A stretch of 64,000 bases of DNA, taken from positions 1 to 64,000 of the forward strand of contig NZ_BCWL01000001.1 of assembly GCF_001592185.1 (NCBI RefSeq). The letters run 5' to 3'. The translations under genes and the position numbers were made by a program. Shown here piece after piece: positions 8,617 through 18,954 of the stretch; within the stretch, counting starts at the first letter, position 1, and every line of letters starts with the position of its first letter. A model generated the notes under the pieces. It was not told the origin of the DNA. It saw only the letters and a program-made list of their open reading frames with translations, and ran no database searches. This stretch comes from Bergeriella denitrificans NBRC 102155. GTDB taxonomy: Bacteria > Pseudomonadota > Gammaproteobacteria > Burkholderiales > Neisseriaceae.

Positions 8617-10881
8617 TTAAGCTCCCGCCAGTTCGATTGTATTCATCAGCGCACCCAGACCTGCATTTTTACTGTGCAGGGGCAGGTACACCACGTTTTG
8701 AGGTAGAGACGGATCGGCCTCGACGGTTACGCTGAAGCGCGCGCTGTTTTGCTTCGCCCACGCTTCGCCGCCGCTTTGGAGGCCGAGTGCCGCCAATGTC
8801 TGCGGGTTGACCCGGGCAGCAGGGACGGCTGCGTGAACGGTTTGCTGCAACGGCAGCGAGCGGCGCACAATCGGATCGGTATGGTACAGCCCCACGCCGC
8901 CCACACGTACCAAATCGGAGGCCGTCTGAAAACCCTCCCCGCCGGAAACCACGGCGGCGCGGTTGTTTAATTTTTCAGACGGCACGCCTTGCGGCAGGGC
9001 TTCCTGCAAAATCCCGGCGGTATCGTGGTATTCGAAACCGTCCAACTCAAACAGATTGCCCAATACGCGCAATACTTTCCACAGCGGACGCGACTCGCCG
9101 AAACCCTGAACCACGCCGTGGAAAGACTGCAGACGGCCTTCCATGTTCACCAGGCTGCCCGACGTTTCGGTAAACGGCGCAACCGGCAGCAGGATATCGC
9201 AAACGTCCAGCAGCGTTTCACTCTCGTAGGCGGTAAACGCCATCACGCTTTTCGCCTGTTTTAAGGCGGTAACGGCTTTCGCACCGTTGGCGGCGTCGAT
9301 TTCCGGTTCGACGTTGAACAGCAGCACCGCCTGCTTCGGCGACGCAATCATCTCCTGCAGACTGTCGCCGGTATCGGCCTCCAGCAAATCCGCGCCGACG
9401 CTGTCGGCGGCCTGAGGCAGAATGCCCAATACCGCGCCGGCCGCGTCGGCCAGCTCTTGCGCGGCGGCATAAACGGCGGCGTAATCGGGCGAGTTCTGCA
9501 CTTCCGCACCCAAAATCAGCGCGGCTTTTCCGGCGTTTTTCAAACTGGCGGCAATCGGATTGTCCGTATCTGACGCCAAGGTTTTCAGACGGCCTGCCCA
9601 TTCTGCAGGGTGCAGGGTTTCCTGCGCCAGCAAGTCCATATTCAGCACTTCTTTGCTGCTGCCGATAACGCTGAGCTGCAGCCGCCCTTTCGCCGCCGCG
9701 CGCAAACGCGCCGCCAGCAGAGGCTGCTCTTTACGCAGGTTGGCACCGACCAGCAGCACGGCGTCGTTTTGCGCCAACTCCCGAATACCCTGTCCCAACC
9801 ACTGCGCACCCGAGAGGCCGTCTGAAACACGCCTGTCCAGCTCCCGGAGCCGGGTTGCGATATGGCGGATACCCAAGCCGCGGGCCAGTTTTTTCATCAG
9901 ATACAGCTCTTCCACCGTATTCATCGGATTGGCCCAAATGCCCACTTGGTCTTGGTTTCCGTCTTTGGCAATGCATTCCACCGCGTTTTTCACATATTCC
10001 AGCGCGGTTTTCCAATCGACATCCTGCCATTCCCCGCCTTGTTTGATTTTCGGGTTTTTCAGACGGCTTTCATGGTACAGGCCTTCGTAGGCGAAACGGT
10101 CGCGGTCGGACAGCCAGCATTCGTTAATCGCTTCGTTTTCCAAAGGCAGTACGCGGCGCACGGTGTGGTCTTTGGTTTGCACGATAAGGTTGGAACCCAG
10201 GGAATCGTGTGCCGACACCGATTTGCGGCGGTTCAATTCCCAAGTGCGCGCGTCGAAACGGAAGGGTTTGCTGGTGAGCGCGCCCACCGGACACAAATCA
10301 ATCACGTTGCCGGACAGCTCGGTTTCCACCGCTTTGCCGATAAACGGCATGATTTCGGAGTGTTCGCCGCGGCCTGCCATGGCGATTTCCTGCACGCCGG
10401 CGATTTCTTCGGTAAAGCGCACGCAGCGGGTGCAGTGGATACAGCGGCTCATCTCCGCTGCGGAAACCAGCGGCCCCATGTCTTTGCCGGTTACGGCGCG
10501 TTTTTCTTCGGTGTAGCGGCTGGCCGATTTGCCGTAGCCTACGGCCAAGTCCTGCAATTGGCACTCGCCGCCCTGGTCGCAGGTCGGACAATCCAGCGGG
10601 TGGTTAATCAGCAGAAATTCCATCACGCCCGCTTGGGCTTCTTTGGCTTTGGGCGAATGGGTGCGCACCACCATGCCGTCTGTTACCGGAGTGGCGCAGG
10701 CCGGCAGCGGCTTGGTGGCTTTTTCCACTTCCACCAGGCACATGCGGCAGTTGGCGGCGATGGAGAGTTTTTTGTGGTAGCAAAAGTGCGGGATGTAAGT
10801 ACCGACTTGGTGCGCCGCTTCAATAACGGTCGTACCTTGCGCCACTGTGGCTTGTTTGCCGTCGATTTCGATTTGTAACAT
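8617..10881 (-). CDS. nuoG: NADH-quinone oxidoreductase subunit G
   Basis: Large iron-sulfur subunit of the peripheral arm, 754 residues from the chosen ATG. The start at 10881 is preferred because AGGAAG sits 8 bases upstream and the protein then begins with the ferredoxin-like fold ([13 protein letters not shown]); the frame runs 49 codons further up without homology. Cluster ligands appear in order: [15 protein letters not shown] (2Fe-2S), [10 protein letters not shown] (N5 type, with a preceding His), and CIHCTRC (4Fe-4S). The rest is the molybdopterin-oxidoreductase-like domain, which carries no cofactor in complex I. It is shorter than the enterobacterial protein. Confidence 0.96.
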   Translation of the reverse strand: MLQIEIDGKQATVAQGTTVIEAAHQVGTYIPHFCYHKKLSIAANCRMCLVEVEKATKPLPACATPVTDGMVVRTHSPKAKEAQAGVMEFLLINHPLDCPTCDQGGECQLQDLAVGYGKSASRYTEEKRAVTGKDMGPLVSAAEMSRCIHCTRCVRFTEEIAGVQEIAMAGRGEHSEIMPFIGKAVETELSGNVIDLCPVGALTSKPFRFDARTWELNRRKSVSAHDSLGSNLIVQTKDHTVRRVLPLENEAINECWLSDRDRFAYEGLYHESRLKNPKIKQGGEWQDVDWKTALEYVKNAVECIAKDGNQDQVGIWANPMNTVEELYLMKKLARGLGIRHIATRLRELDRRVSDGLSGAQWLGQGIRELAQNDAVLLVGANLRKEQPLLAARLRAAAKGRLQLSVIGSSKEVLNMDLLAQETLHPAEWAGRLKTLASDTDNPIAASLKNAGKAALILGAEVQNSPDYAAVYAAAQELADAAGAVLGILPQAADSVGADLLEADTGDSLQEMIASPKQAVLLFNVEPEIDAANGAKAVTALKQAKSVMAFTAYESETLLDVCDILLPVAPFTETSGSLVNMEGRLQSFHGVVQGFGESRPLWKVLRVLGNLFELDGFEYHDTAGILQEALPQGVPSEKLNNRAAVVSGGEGFQTASDLVRVGGVGLYHTDPIVRRSLPLQQTVHAAVPAARVNPQTLAALGLQSGGEAWAKQNSARFSVTVEADPSLPQNVVYLPLHSKNAGLGALMNTIELAGA

Positions 10882-11174
10882 GGTTTGCTTCCTAGTTACG
10901 ATAGGTGTTTCGGATGATTTTTTGTGAGGCCGTCTGAAAAAGGCTTTCAAACCGCCGGCATGCTGCAGGTTGGGTGTAAACCCAACGCCGGTTGTTTTTG
11001 GGGTTGCAACCCACGACGGCTTATCCACTCTAATGCCGGTTTTCCAACCGCAGGGAGGGGTGGCTACCCCGCCGTTTTCCGTTGTCGATAAGCTGTCTGT
11101 ATCGCAACTGTGGACTTATCCTGCGGACAAGCGGCGGGTCGGCAGACCCGCCCTACTCTGCCGAATTTGTTTTT
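10882..11174. repeat. Intergenic repeats between the ACT gene and nuoG
   Basis: About 290 bases without a supported gene. It holds an uptake sequence near 10928, a GTTGGG/CCCAAC palindrome at 10969-10987, and a GTAG-headed palindrome in reverse orientation at 11133-11156 (GCGGGTCGGCAGACCCGCCC then TAC). A further uptake sequence lies at 11175-11185, at the end of the ACT gene. No promoter was identified with confidence. Confidence 0.6.
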
Positions 11175-11594
11175 TCAGACGGCCTTGGCCGCATTCTGCT
11201 GCAACCCGCGCAATACATTCATCGCCTGTTGCGCCTTCTCATGCGGTACGAAAATATGGTCGTGGCAGTTGCCCGCTACAACGTTGCAGCTGATACCCGC
11301 CTGACCCAACGCCGTTGCAAAAGCGGCGGTCAAGCCGACAGCGGCGAGGTCGGAATGTACCGTCAGGGTAATCCACGCGGCGCGGAAATCAGTGGGCAAA
11401 CCGTGTTGCAATGCGACTTCTTCACGCACCACCACCGACAAACCTTCGGCTTCGACGATGGAGGCCAGAATATCGGCGGCGCGGATACGGGCGGCGTTAC
11501 CGCTGTTTAAAGTCGCAAAACAGTACACGCCCTCGTGCAGCTCGGGCTGCATGGTGCTGATTAAAATATCAAGATCACGGATGGGGCGGGTCAT
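11175..11594 (-). CDS. ACT-domain protein
   Basis: A 139-residue protein with two ACT-like folds (families DUF2241/ACT_7). The N-terminal part reads DLDILISTMQPELHEGVYCF and the second half contains a typical ACT glycine turn (GISCNVVAGNCHDHIFVP). Such proteins are thought to bind amino acids or other small ligands; the substrate is unknown. It is inserted between nuoF and nuoG on the operon strand and its stop overlaps an uptake sequence. There is no known role in complex I, so it is probably a passenger. Confidence 0.85.
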   Translation of the reverse strand: MTRPIRDLDILISTMQPELHEGVYCFATLNSGNAARIRAADILASIVEAEGLSVVVREEVALQHGLPTDFRAAWITLTVHSDLAAVGLTAAFATALGQAGISCNVVAGNCHDHIFVPHEKAQQAMNVLRGLQQNAAKAV

Positions 11595-11689
11595 GTTTTT
11601 ATCTTATTAAAAGTTAAGGCCGTCTGAAAATGAACAGGTGCGGGGTTGTTCCGAAATTAATGTTGGGTTTGCAACCCAAGCTACCCTTA

Positions 11690-12985
11690 TCAACACCATT
11701 TATGTTCTTTCATCGGCTTGCCGTGCTCGATGTAATGCACAAACTCTTCACGGAAGTGTTTGGTAAAGCTGCGTACGGGGAAGACGGCGGCGTCGGCCAG
11801 CGCGCAGATGGTACGGCCGGCCATTTGGTTGCCGACGGAATCCAAAAGTTCCAAGTCTTCCATGCGGCCTTTGCCCTGTACGATACGGTGGATAATGCGG
11901 TAGAGCCAGCCGGTGCCTTCGCGGCAGGGCGTACATTGGCCGCAGGATTCTTCAAAATAGAAATAACTCAACCGTTCCAATGCCTTAACCATACAGACAT
12001 CTTCATCCATCACAATCACTGCACCCGAACCGAGCATGGAACCGGCTTTGGAAATGGAGTCGAAATCCATGTTGCACGCCATCATGATGTCGGCGGGCAA
12101 TACCGGTGCGGACGATCCGCCGGGAATCACGGCTTTGAGTTTTTTGCCGTTGCGCATGCCGCCGGCCATTTCCAACAATTCGGCAAACGGCGTACCCAGC
12201 GGGATTTCGTAGTTGCCCGGACGCTCGACATGGCCGGAAATGGAGAAGAGCTTGGTGCCGCCGGCATTTTCCACGCCCAAATCGGCAAACGACTTGCCGC
12301 TGTCGCGGATAATAAAAGGGACGGAAGCGAAGGTTTCGGTGTTGTTGATGGTGGTCGGCTTGCCGTACAAACCGAAGGAGGCGGGGAACGGCGGTTTGAA
12401 GCGCGGCTGGCCTTTTTTGCCTTCCAGCGATTCGAGCAAGGCGGTTTCTTCGCCGCAGATGTACGCGCCGTAACCGTGGTGCGCATGCAGTTCAAACGAA
12501 AACTCTGAGCCTAAAATGTTCCTGCCCAAGTAACCTGCACGGCGTGCTTCTTCCAGCGCGGCTTCAAAGCGTTGGTAGCCTTCGAAAATCTCGCCGTGGA
12601 TATAATTGTAGCCCGCACCCGCACCCATGGCGAAACCGGCGATAATCATGCCTTCAATCAGCGCGTGCGGATTGAACATGATGATGTCGCGGTCTTTAAA
12701 CGTGCCCGGCTCGCCCTCGTCGGTATTGCAGACAACATATTTGTCGCCGGGGAAGGAGCGCGGCATAAAACTCCATTTCAGGCCGGTGGGGAAACCCGCA
12801 CCGCCGCGACCGCGCAGGGCGGAGGTTTTCATTTCTTCGATGACTTCGGTCTGCGTCATGCCGCCGGACAGAATCTTGCGCAATGCCTGATAACCGCCGC
12901 GCTGTTCGTAAGCCGCAAGCGTCCAGCAGTCAGAGGCTGCGGTATCGACCCGGTTGAAAATGACGCCTGATTGGTAAATGGCCAT
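11690..12985 (-). CDS. nuoF: NADH-quinone oxidoreductase subunit F
   Basis: NADH dehydrogenase flavoprotein of complex I, 431 residues from MAIYQSG. It binds NADH, FMN and cluster N3. The NADH/FMN-binding glycine-rich segment [13 protein letters not shown] is near residue 62, and the 4Fe-4S ligands CGQCTPC plus a downstream Cys lie near residues 350-396. The start at 12985 has AAGG 9 bases upstream; earlier in-frame codons run through uptake-sequence spacers with no homology. The EF-hand gene and a repeat pair separate it from nuoE. Confidence 0.97.
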   Translation of the reverse strand: MAIYQSGVIFNRVDTAASDCWTLAAYEQRGGYQALRKILSGGMTQTEVIEEMKTSALRGRGGAGFPTGLKWSFMPRSFPGDKYVVCNTDEGEPGTFKDRDIIMFNPHALIEGMIIAGFAMGAGAGYNYIHGEIFEGYQRFEAALEEARRAGYLGRNILGSEFSFELHAHHGYGAYICGEETALLESLEGKKGQPRFKPPFPASFGLYGKPTTINNTETFASVPFIIRDSGKSFADLGVENAGGTKLFSISGHVERPGNYEIPLGTPFAELLEMAGGMRNGKKLKAVIPGGSSAPVLPADIMMACNMDFDSISKAGSMLGSGAVIVMDEDVCMVKALERLSYFYFEESCGQCTPCREGTGWLYRIIHRIVQGKGRMEDLELLDSVGNQMAGRTICALADAAVFPVRSFTKHFREEFVHYIEHGKPMKEHKWC

Positions 12986-13164
12986 TTTGGATTGCCTTTG
13001 TTCGGTAATTCTTGTGGTTTGGGTTTCAGACGGCCTGTCGGGTAACGGGGAGGCCGTCTGAAAATTCTTGGGTTGCGTTATGTTTTGCCGTTTGGGTTGC
13101 CCAATCCGTAGGTTGGATTGACAACCCAACGTTTCAGACGGCCTTTATTCCAATTCCGCCAGCC

Positions 13165-13280
13165 GTAGGTCGGATTCCTCTGAATCCGACATTTGGCCGT
13201 AAGGACAAAATCTTGCCGCTTGTTTAACGGTTTGTCTTGCTCTGCAAGCAAGCGTCGGATTCGGGGAATCCGACCTACGG
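13165..13280. repeat. Inverted pair of GTAG-headed REP elements
   Basis: GTAGGTCGGATTC with its complementary arm at 13165-13190, and the mirror copy ending CCGACCTAC at 13254-13278, form a bipartite REP pair (BIME-like). The GTAG head is the feature of REPs associated with RAYT transposases. A related shorter palindrome lies at 13108-13130. The pair sits between nuoF and the EF-hand gene. Confidence 0.8.
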
Positions 13281-13634
13281 TTATCTGTCTTGTCCGGCGG
13301 CGGCTTCGTCCGACATTTGCCGCACGGCACGCTCCCATGCAGCACAGGGGTGCTCAATATAATCAATCCGTCCGGCCAACTCTCCTCTGTCGATGGCGCC
13401 GTTTCGGTCTTTATCCAGATAGCGGAACACTTTGCGGCCTCCGACGGTAAATTTCGCTGCCAGCCCTTCATCTGCCCGGCTTTCCCGCCACTCGCTCCTG
13501 TTGAGCATACCGTCGCCGTTGCGGTCGTTGCTGTAAATAAAGCTGCTTTCCGGCGGCATGGCACTGCAAGCCCACAACGGTGCGGACAGGCCGGACAATA
13601 TCAGGAAGGCGGCGGTATATTTTACGGTTTTCAT
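13281..13634 (-). CDS. Exported EF-hand protein
   Basis: A 117-residue protein with a signal peptide (MKTVKYTAAFLILSGL...WAC). Two calcium-binding EF-hand loops are visible: DRNGDGMLNRSE near residue 37 and DKDRNGAIDRGE near residue 73, both with Asp at positions 1 and 3 and an acidic residue at 12. It is probably a periplasmic calcium-binding protein. The Cys after the hydrophobic stretch is preceded by Trp-Ala, a poor lipobox, so ordinary cleavage is more likely. It is inserted between nuoE and nuoF with an uptake sequence upstream. Confidence 0.85.
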   Translation of the reverse strand: MKTVKYTAAFLILSGLSAPLWACSAMPPESSFIYSNDRNGDGMLNRSEWRESRADEGLAAKFTVGGRKVFRYLDKDRNGAIDRGELAGRIDYIEHPCAAWERAVRQMSDEAAAGQDR

Positions 13635-13705
13635 TCGCTTGCTCCGTGGCAGCTCAGTAGTTCGGATTCGGGGAGTTCGAACTACTGTTATCGTTTCAGA
13701 CGGCC

Positions 13706-14179
13706 TTATTTCAATTCCGCCAGTTTCTTCTCAATCGCTTCTTCAGTCATAAAGCTGCACATGCTGTGGTTATTGACCAACATCACGGGGGCGTCGCCGC
13801 ATGCGCCCATGCATTCGCCTTCAATCAGGGTGTAGAGGCCGTCTGAAGTGGTTTCGCCGTAGCCGATACCGAGTTTTTGCTTCAAATATTCGCCTGCGTC
13901 CACGCCGCCGCGCAGGGCGCAGGGGAGGTTGGTGCAGACGGTGAGCTTGTATTTGCCCACCGGCTCGAGATTGTACATATTGTAGAAAGTCGCCACTTCG
14001 TAGGCTTGGGCGGCGGGAATGCCGATGTAGTCGGCGACAAAGGCGATGGTTTCGGGTGCGAGCCAGCCTTTTTCGACTTGGGCGATACGCAATGCGCCCA
14101 TCACGGCGCTGCGGCGTTGGTCGGCCGGGTATTTTGCCAATTCGGTGTCGATTTCTTTAAGTGATTGAGCGGATAACAT
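13706..14179 (-). CDS. nuoE: NADH-quinone oxidoreductase subunit E
   Basis: Thioredoxin-like 2Fe-2S subunit (cluster N1a) next to NuoF, 157 residues. Ligands are seen as CTNLPC and CMGAC, spaced as in the family. The start ATG shares its A with the nuoD stop (TAATG), giving tight coupling; the much longer open frame upstream is only an out-of-register extension through nuoD. Confidence 0.97.
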   Translation of the reverse strand: MLSAQSLKEIDTELAKYPADQRRSAVMGALRIAQVEKGWLAPETIAFVADYIGIPAAQAYEVATFYNMYNLEPVGKYKLTVCTNLPCALRGGVDAGEYLKQKLGIGYGETTSDGLYTLIEGECMGACGDAPVMLVNNHSMCSFMTEEAIEKKLAELK

Positions 14180-15441
14180 TATCTGTCCACCTCTCCGAAT
14201 ACGATGTCTTGTGTGCCGATGATGGCGACGACGTCGGCCAGCATGTGTCCTTTGGCCATTTCGTCCATGCCTTGCAGGTGGGCGAAGCCCGGGGCGCGGA
14301 TTTTGAGACGGTAGGGTTTGTTGGCACCGTCTGAAATGATGTATACGCCGAACTCGCCTTTGGGGTGTTCGACGGCTGTGTAGGTTTCGCCTTCGGGTAC
14401 GTGCATGCCTTCTGTGAAGAGTTTGAAATGGTGAATCAAATCTTCCATGCCTTCTTTCATGTCGGTGCGTTTGGGCGGGGCGAATTTGTGGTCGGTGGTG
14501 ATGACGGGGCCGGGATTGGCGCGCAGCCAATCGGCGCATTGTTTGATGATGCGCACGGATTGGCGCATTTCGGCCATGCGGCAGAGGTAGCGGTCGTAGC
14601 AGTCGCCGTTGACGCCGACGGGGATGTCGAAGTCCATTTGGTCGTAAACTTCATACGGCGCGGTTTTGCGGATGTCCCATTCGATACCCGAACCGCGCAG
14701 CATCACGCCGGTAAAGCCTTTCTGCATGGCGCGTTCGGGCGAAACCACGCCGATGCCGACGGTACGCTGTTTCCAGATTCGGTTGTCGGTCAGCAGGGTT
14801 TCGAGGGTGTCGATGTTTTTGGGAAAACGCTCGCAGAAGGCGTCGATAAAGTCGAGCATGGTGCCTTCGCGGGATTCGTTGAGCTGTTTCAATACTTTGG
14901 CGTTGCGGAACTTGCTGCTTTCGTATTTGGGCATGAAGTCGGGCAGGTCGCGGTAAACGCCGCCCGGACGGAAATACGCTGCGTGCATGCGCGCGCCGGA
15001 CACGGCTTCGTATAAATCCATCAGCTCTTCGCGGTCGCGGAAGGCATACAGAATGGCGGTCATCGCGCCGATATCGAGTGCGTGCGAACCGACGCCCATC
15101 AGGTGGTTCAAAATGCGGGTCACTTCGGCGAACATCACGCGGATGTATTGGGCGCGGACGGGTACGTCGATACCGGCCAGTTTTTCCACCGCCAAGCAGT
15201 ATGCCTGCTCGTTGACCATCATGGATACATAATCCAAGCGGTCCATATACGGCAGCGCCTGCAAGTAGGTCTTTGTTTCGGCTAATTTTTCCGTACCGCG
15301 GTGCAGCAGGCCGATATGTGGGTCGGCGCGGACGATGGTTTCGCCCTCCAGCTCCAAAATCATCCGCAATACGCCGTGCGCCGCAGGGTGCTGCGGGCCG
15401 AAGTTGATGGTGTAATTTCTTAATTTATTTGCATTAGCCAC
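14179..15441 (-). CDS. nuoD: NADH-quinone oxidoreductase subunit D
   Basis: 49-kDa subunit that forms the quinone-binding pocket with NuoB, 420 residues. [10 protein letters not shown] near the N-terminus is the loop that lines the quinone site, and the C-terminus ends with the expected [10 protein letters not shown] choose a GTG start at 15441: GAGGAG lies 7 bases upstream and the GTG overlaps the nuoC stop (GTGGCTAA). No in-frame ATG near this point has better support. Confidence 0.95.
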   Translation of the reverse strand: MANANKLRNYTINFGPQHPAAHGVLRMILELEGETIVRADPHIGLLHRGTEKLAETKTYLQALPYMDRLDYVSMMVNEQAYCLAVEKLAGIDVPVRAQYIRVMFAEVTRILNHLMGVGSHALDIGAMTAILYAFRDREELMDLYEAVSGARMHAAYFRPGGVYRDLPDFMPKYESSKFRNAKVLKQLNESREGTMLDFIDAFCERFPKNIDTLETLLTDNRIWKQRTVGIGVVSPERAMQKGFTGVMLRGSGIEWDIRKTAPYEVYDQMDFDIPVGVNGDCYDRYLCRMAEMRQSVRIIKQCADWLRANPGPVITTDHKFAPPKRTDMKEGMEDLIHHFKLFTEGMHVPEGETYTAVEHPKGEFGVYIISDGANKPYRLKIRAPGFAHLQGMDEMAKGHMLADVVAIIGTQDIVFGEVDR

Positions 15442-16024
15442 CGTAGTTCTCCTCGCGCACGACACGCGGGGTAATCTCGCGCGGTTCGATGGTTACAGGT
15501 TGGTAGATGACGCGTTTTTCGGCTTCGTCGTAACGCATTTCAACATGGCCGGACACCGGGAAATCCTTGCGGAAGGGATGGCCGACAAAGCCGTAATCGG
15601 TCAGAATCCGCCGCAAATCCGGATGGTTGTCGAACAGAATACCGTACATATCGAAGGCTTCGCGCTCATACCAATCGGCACTGTTGTAGATATCCGTTAC
15701 CGAAGCCACCACGGGAAAATCATCATCCGCCGCCCATACGCGCACGCGGATACGCTGGTTGTTTTTCACCGACAAAAGCTGGCTGACCACGGCAAAACGC
15801 TTGCCCTGCCATACTTCGTTTTTATAAGTGCTGTAATCCACACCGCACAAATCAACCAGCAATTCGAAATGCAGGTCTTCATGATCGCGCAATTCGGCCA
15901 TAACGGCAGCGTAATGTTCCGGCAGGCACTCAACGGTAATTTCACCCAAAGCGGAAATGATTTTGGAAGCCTTACCGCCCAACACACGGGCAGCCGCCTC
16001 ATATAAATTCTGCAAACTCGACAT
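15434..16024 (-). CDS. nuoC: NADH-quinone oxidoreductase subunit C
   Basis: 30-kDa peripheral subunit of complex I, 196 residues. The family signature [20 protein letters not shown] is present near residue 118, followed by GHPFRKDFP. The ATG at 16024 has AAGGAG 5 bases upstream. NuoC and NuoD are separate here, not fused as in enterobacteria. Its stop overlaps the nuoD start. Confidence 0.97.
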   Translation of the reverse strand: MSSLQNLYEAAARVLGGKASKIISALGEITVECLPEHYAAVMAELRDHEDLHFELLVDLCGVDYSTYKNEVWQGKRFAVVSQLLSVKNNQRIRVRVWAADDDFPVVASVTDIYNSADWYEREAFDMYGILFDNHPDLRRILTDYGFVGHPFRKDFPVSGHVEMRYDEAEKRVIYQPVTIEPREITPRVVREENYGG

Positions 16025-16033
16025 CACCGCTCC

Positions 16034-16513
16034 TTAATCGCGCGCAATCGTTGAAGTGCGCTTGATTTTTTGCTGCAACTGAATCAGACCGTAAATCAAC
16101 GCTTCGGCAGTCGGCGGACAACCCGGCACATACACATCGACCGGCACCACCCTGTCCGCACCGCGCACCACCGAATACGAATAATGGTAGTAGCCGCCGC
16201 CGTTGGCGCAAGAACCCATCGACAACACCCAGCGCGGTTCCGCCATCTGGTCGTACACGCGGCGCAGCGCGGGTGCCATTTTATTGGTCAGCGTACCGGC
16301 CACAATCATCAAATCCGACTGGCGCGGAGACGGGCGGAAGATAATGCCGAAGCGGTCAAGGTCATAACGCGCCATGCCCGCATGCATCATTTCAACCGCG
16401 CAGCAGGCCAAACCGAACGTAACCGGCCACAACGAGCCGGTACGCATATAATTCAATACCGTATCCGCGCTGGTCGTGACGAAACCTTTTTTCAAAACGC
16501 CTTCTATTCCCAT
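16034..16513 (-). CDS. nuoB: NADH-quinone oxidoreductase subunit B
   Basis: Carries cluster N2, the last electron carrier before quinone; 159 residues. Ligands: adjacent cysteines in [10 protein letters not shown], then [10 protein letters not shown] and [10 protein letters not shown]. The ATG at 16513 overlaps the nuoA stop by a few bases, so I prefer it to the longer frame. Confidence 0.97.
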   Translation of the reverse strand: MGIEGVLKKGFVTTSADTVLNYMRTGSLWPVTFGLACCAVEMMHAGMARYDLDRFGIIFRPSPRQSDLMIVAGTLTNKMAPALRRVYDQMAEPRWVLSMGSCANGGGYYHYSYSVVRGADRVVPVDVYVPGCPPTAEALIYGLIQLQQKIKRTSTIARD

Positions 16514-16860
16514 TCCAGCGCACCTTTTTTCCATTCGTAAACAAAGCCGACGGTCAGCACCGCAATAAACACCAGCATCGACCAGAATCCGAAAGCACCC
16601 AGTTCTTTAAAAACCACCGCCCACGGAAACATAAACGCCACTTCCAAATCAAACAGGATAAACAGAATCGCCACCAGATAATAGCGCACATCAAACTTCA
16701 TACGCGCATTTTCAAAAGCCTCGAAACCGCATTCAAACGGCGTATCTTTTTCATGGTAATGGCGCTTCGGGCCGAGAACCGTACCCAATAAAATGAAAGC
16801 CACACCGGCAATCAAGCCGATGAGGATAAAGACTAAAACGGGAAAATAGCTGGCCAACAT
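16504..16860 (-). CDS. nuoA: NADH-quinone oxidoreductase subunit A
   Basis: First gene of the complex I operon, 118 residues with three membrane helices. The conserved charged loop YECGFEAF appears here as [12 protein letters not shown], including the Cys that reports the active/deactive state in homologues. The operon promoter is expected within the 300 bases upstream. Confidence 0.96.
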   Translation of the reverse strand: MLASYFPVLVFILIGLIAGVAFILLGTVLGPKRHYHEKDTPFECGFEAFENARMKFDVRYYLVAILFILFDLEVAFMFPWAVVFKELGAFGFWSMLVFIAVLTVGFVYEWKKGALEWE

Positions 16861-16989
16861 GGACGCACCTGTGTTGTTTATCTAAAAATCGTCGGTAAAT
16901 ATCCCGATATTTTAGCCCTTTTCAACCGCACTTAAAAGCAGGCGCAGCGCCGAAACCGCAAAAAAAGCCAATAAATTCAATATTTTTAT

Positions 16990-17008
16990 GATAATGGTTA
17001 TTATTTAC
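16990..17008. promoter_or_regulatory. Fur-box-like site upstream of nuoA
   Basis: GATAATGGTTATTATTTAC matches 14 of 19 positions of the classical Fur consensus, including a perfect GATAATG half. It lies about 130-150 bases upstream of nuoA in an AT-rich stretch. In N. meningitidis Fur is reported to bind upstream of and activate nuoA-E, which fits. The promoter itself was not pinned down. Confidence 0.5.
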
Positions 17009-17103
17009 ATGCTAACACATCATAAGTAATACCTATCTCGGCGATAAACTAATCCTTTAGATTTAACCATTAAGGCTGCCCGCAAATGCCCTGCAAATCC
17101 ATC

Positions 17104-17142
17104 AAAAGCCGTCTGAAAACACCCGATTTTCAGACGGCCTTA
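17104..17142. terminator. Uptake-sequence pair terminator downstream of the LysR gene
   Basis: GCCGTCTGAAAA and TTTTCAGACGGC form a 12-bp stem around a 7-base loop, with T residues on either side. It ends the minus-strand LysR transcript. Confidence 0.8.
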
Positions 17143-17158
17143 GACTTTGCCAAATCCG

Positions 17159-18037
17159 CTATCTGAAAAACGCCTGCAAACGCTCCGCCCAAAAGTCGGC
17201 GGCGGCGTTACGCAAATGCGCGCGCGAATGCAGCCCCACCACAGTAATCAGATTGCCGTCCGGCTCGAAATCCAAATCCAGCTGCACCAGCCGCCCGCTT
17301 TCCAAATAAGGGCGGGCAAATTTTTCCGGCAAATCTGCCCAGCCGAGATTTTGGCAGGCCAATTGCAGCAGCGTTTGGTGGCTGTTGGCATACCAACATT
17401 GGCGCGACAGGCTGGTGCTGAACCACAGCTCCTGCCGCCCCAAACTGCGGTGGACGATATGGCGGTGCGCCGAAAGCTGCGGCGGCGTAATCTGCCGCAC
17501 GCCTGCCAACGGGTGCTGCGGCGCGGCCACGGTAATAAAACGGTTGTAGCCCAAAAAGAAAAAATCCAAATCTTTCTGCACATTAAAGTCTTTATACGCC
17601 ACACCCATCTGCACTAGGCCGTCTGAAATCATCTGCTCGATATCAAACGTCGGCGCAGCAATCAGCTCCAGAGAAGTTTGCGGAAACGCCGCTTCAAACT
17701 GCACCGCCAACGCCGCCAAGCCGTCGCTCATCAAACTTTCCTCCACCGCCAGCGCAAACTGCGGCGGCTCCGCCCGCGTCAACGCACTCAGCTTCTGCTC
17801 GAAATAGCCGCTCTGCCGCAGCACCGCCAAAGCCTCCGGCAGCAGCGCCCGCGCCGTTTCCGTCGGCACCACCCCGCTCTTGTCGCGCACAAACAGCGCC
17901 GCACCCAAATCGATTTCCAAATTGGCAATCATCTGGCTCACACCCGACTGCGCCCGCCCCAAATGGCGCGCGGCGGCAGACAACGAACCGTGCTCGCATA
18001 CGGCGGCAAAGATTTTGAGTTGTTCGAGGGTGTGCAT
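17159..18037 (-). CDS. LysR-family transcriptional regulator
   Basis: A 292-residue regulator with an N-terminal winged helix-turn-helix (residues 3-60; GSLSAAARHLGRAQSGVSQM is the recognition region) and a C-terminal two-lobe ligand-binding domain. Target genes cannot be told from the sequence. The PACE efflux gene lies divergently about 470 bases away across two repeat pairs, so it is one possible target. An internal uptake sequence lies near 17620. Confidence 0.92.
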   Translation of the reverse strand: MHTLEQLKIFAAVCEHGSLSAAARHLGRAQSGVSQMIANLEIDLGAALFVRDKSGVVPTETARALLPEALAVLRQSGYFEQKLSALTRAEPPQFALAVEESLMSDGLAALAVQFEAAFPQTSLELIAAPTFDIEQMISDGLVQMGVAYKDFNVQKDLDFFFLGYNRFITVAAPQHPLAGVRQITPPQLSAHRHIVHRSLGRQELWFSTSLSRQCWYANSHQTLLQLACQNLGWADLPEKFARPYLESGRLVQLDLDFEPDGNLITVVGLHSRAHLRNAAADFWAERLQAFFR

Positions 18038-18130
18038 AAATGCTCCTTTTATTTGTTTCCATTTTCTATCAATCTGAAACCTTTTCGACTACAAAAAAGC
18101 ATCTGAAATCTCTCCGCAGTCATAGCAGCC

Positions 18131-18243
18131 GTAGGACGGGCATCCCTGCCCGTCGCTTTGCCGCAAAGCAAAGAAAAATGGTCAATCGAAAGATTTATCT
18201 CGCTCTATGAGCGAGCGACGGGCAAGGATGCCCGTCCTACGGA
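18131..18243. repeat. Inverted pair of GTAG-headed REP elements
   Basis: GTAGGACGGGCATCCCTGCC followed by CGTC at 18131-18154, and its mirror ending CCCGTCCTAC at 18217-18240, separated by about 60 bases. Same architecture as 13165-13280 but with a different stem sequence. Confidence 0.8.
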
Positions 18244-18293
18244 TAATCACTCAAAGTTTTGTATAATCAATTCAAAACAAAATGATACATTCA

Positions 18294-18359
18294 GTAGATT
18301 GGCTCTCCGAGCCGACAAAACTAGTTAATAAAAGCACCAGCTCGGGGAGCCGACCTATA
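18294..18359. repeat. Third inverted repeat pair (REP-like)
   Basis: TAGATTGGCTCTCCGAGCCG at 18294 and its mirror GCTCGGGGAGCCGACCTATA at 18340. With 18131-18243 it fills the 430-base gap between the LysR and PACE genes; no gene was seen in that gap. Confidence 0.65.
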
Positions 18360-18504
18360 AAGTGTGTCATTCTATTTTCAAATAACTATACTTAATCTCT
18401 ACCCCGCCAACCTATCACAAAACCCGATAGATGTTAACTTTATCAATCTGAAATAATGAACCATAATGCGCCCCATCATTCATTTTCAACCCAAAGGTTT
18501 CGCC

Positions 18505-18948
18505 ATGAACTTTGCAGAACGCATTTTCCACTCCGTTTTATTTGAAATCGGCGCCGTATCCGTCGCCACCCTCGCCGTTGTGGCCGCAGGCAGCCACGAC
18601 GCAGGCACCGCGGCCGGCGCCGGGCTGGTGATGGCGGGCATGGCGATGGTGTGGAACTTCATCTTCAACTACGGTTTCGACAAAATCTTTACCGGCAAAC
18701 GCGAAGCACGCGGTCTCGGTCTGCGTGTATTCCATACTTTAGCGTTTGAAGCCGGACTGCTGCTGTTTACCGTACCCGTATTGGCGCACCTGCTGCAACT
18801 GAGCCTTTGGCACGCCCTGCTGGCCGACATCGGCCTGACCGCGCTGATTACCGTGTACGCGCTGGTATTCAACTGGATGTTCGACCACGCCCGCGCCAAA
18901 TGGCTGGAAAAACGCAGCTTGGCATCGGAATGTGTATTGGAAAAATAA
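18505..18948 (+). CDS. PACE-family efflux transporter (chlorhexidine-type)
   Basis: A 147-residue inner-membrane protein with four helices arranged as two tandem bacterial transmembrane-pair domains. Each repeat begins with the typical acidic/aromatic segment: ERIFHSVLFEIGAV near residue 4 and RVFHTLAFEAGLLL near residue 78, each followed by a helix ending FNYGFDKIF or FNWMFDHAR. The conserved Glu in the first helix is present. PACE proteins export biocides such as chlorhexidine by proton antiport. The start at 18505 has AAAGG 7 bases upstream. Confidence 0.93.
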   Translation: MNFAERIFHSVLFEIGAVSVATLAVVAAGSHDAGTAAGAGLVMAGMAMVWNFIFNYGFDKIFTGKREARGLGLRVFHTLAFEAGLLLFTVPVLAHLLQLSLWHALLADIGLTALITVYALVFNWMFDHARAKWLEKRSLASECVLEK

Positions 18949-18954
18949 ACGGGA

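Noticed and set aside
13560-13634. EF-hand protein as a lipoprotein
   Set aside because: The residues before the first Cys (Leu-Trp-Ala) do not make a good lipobox; normal signal cleavage is more likely.
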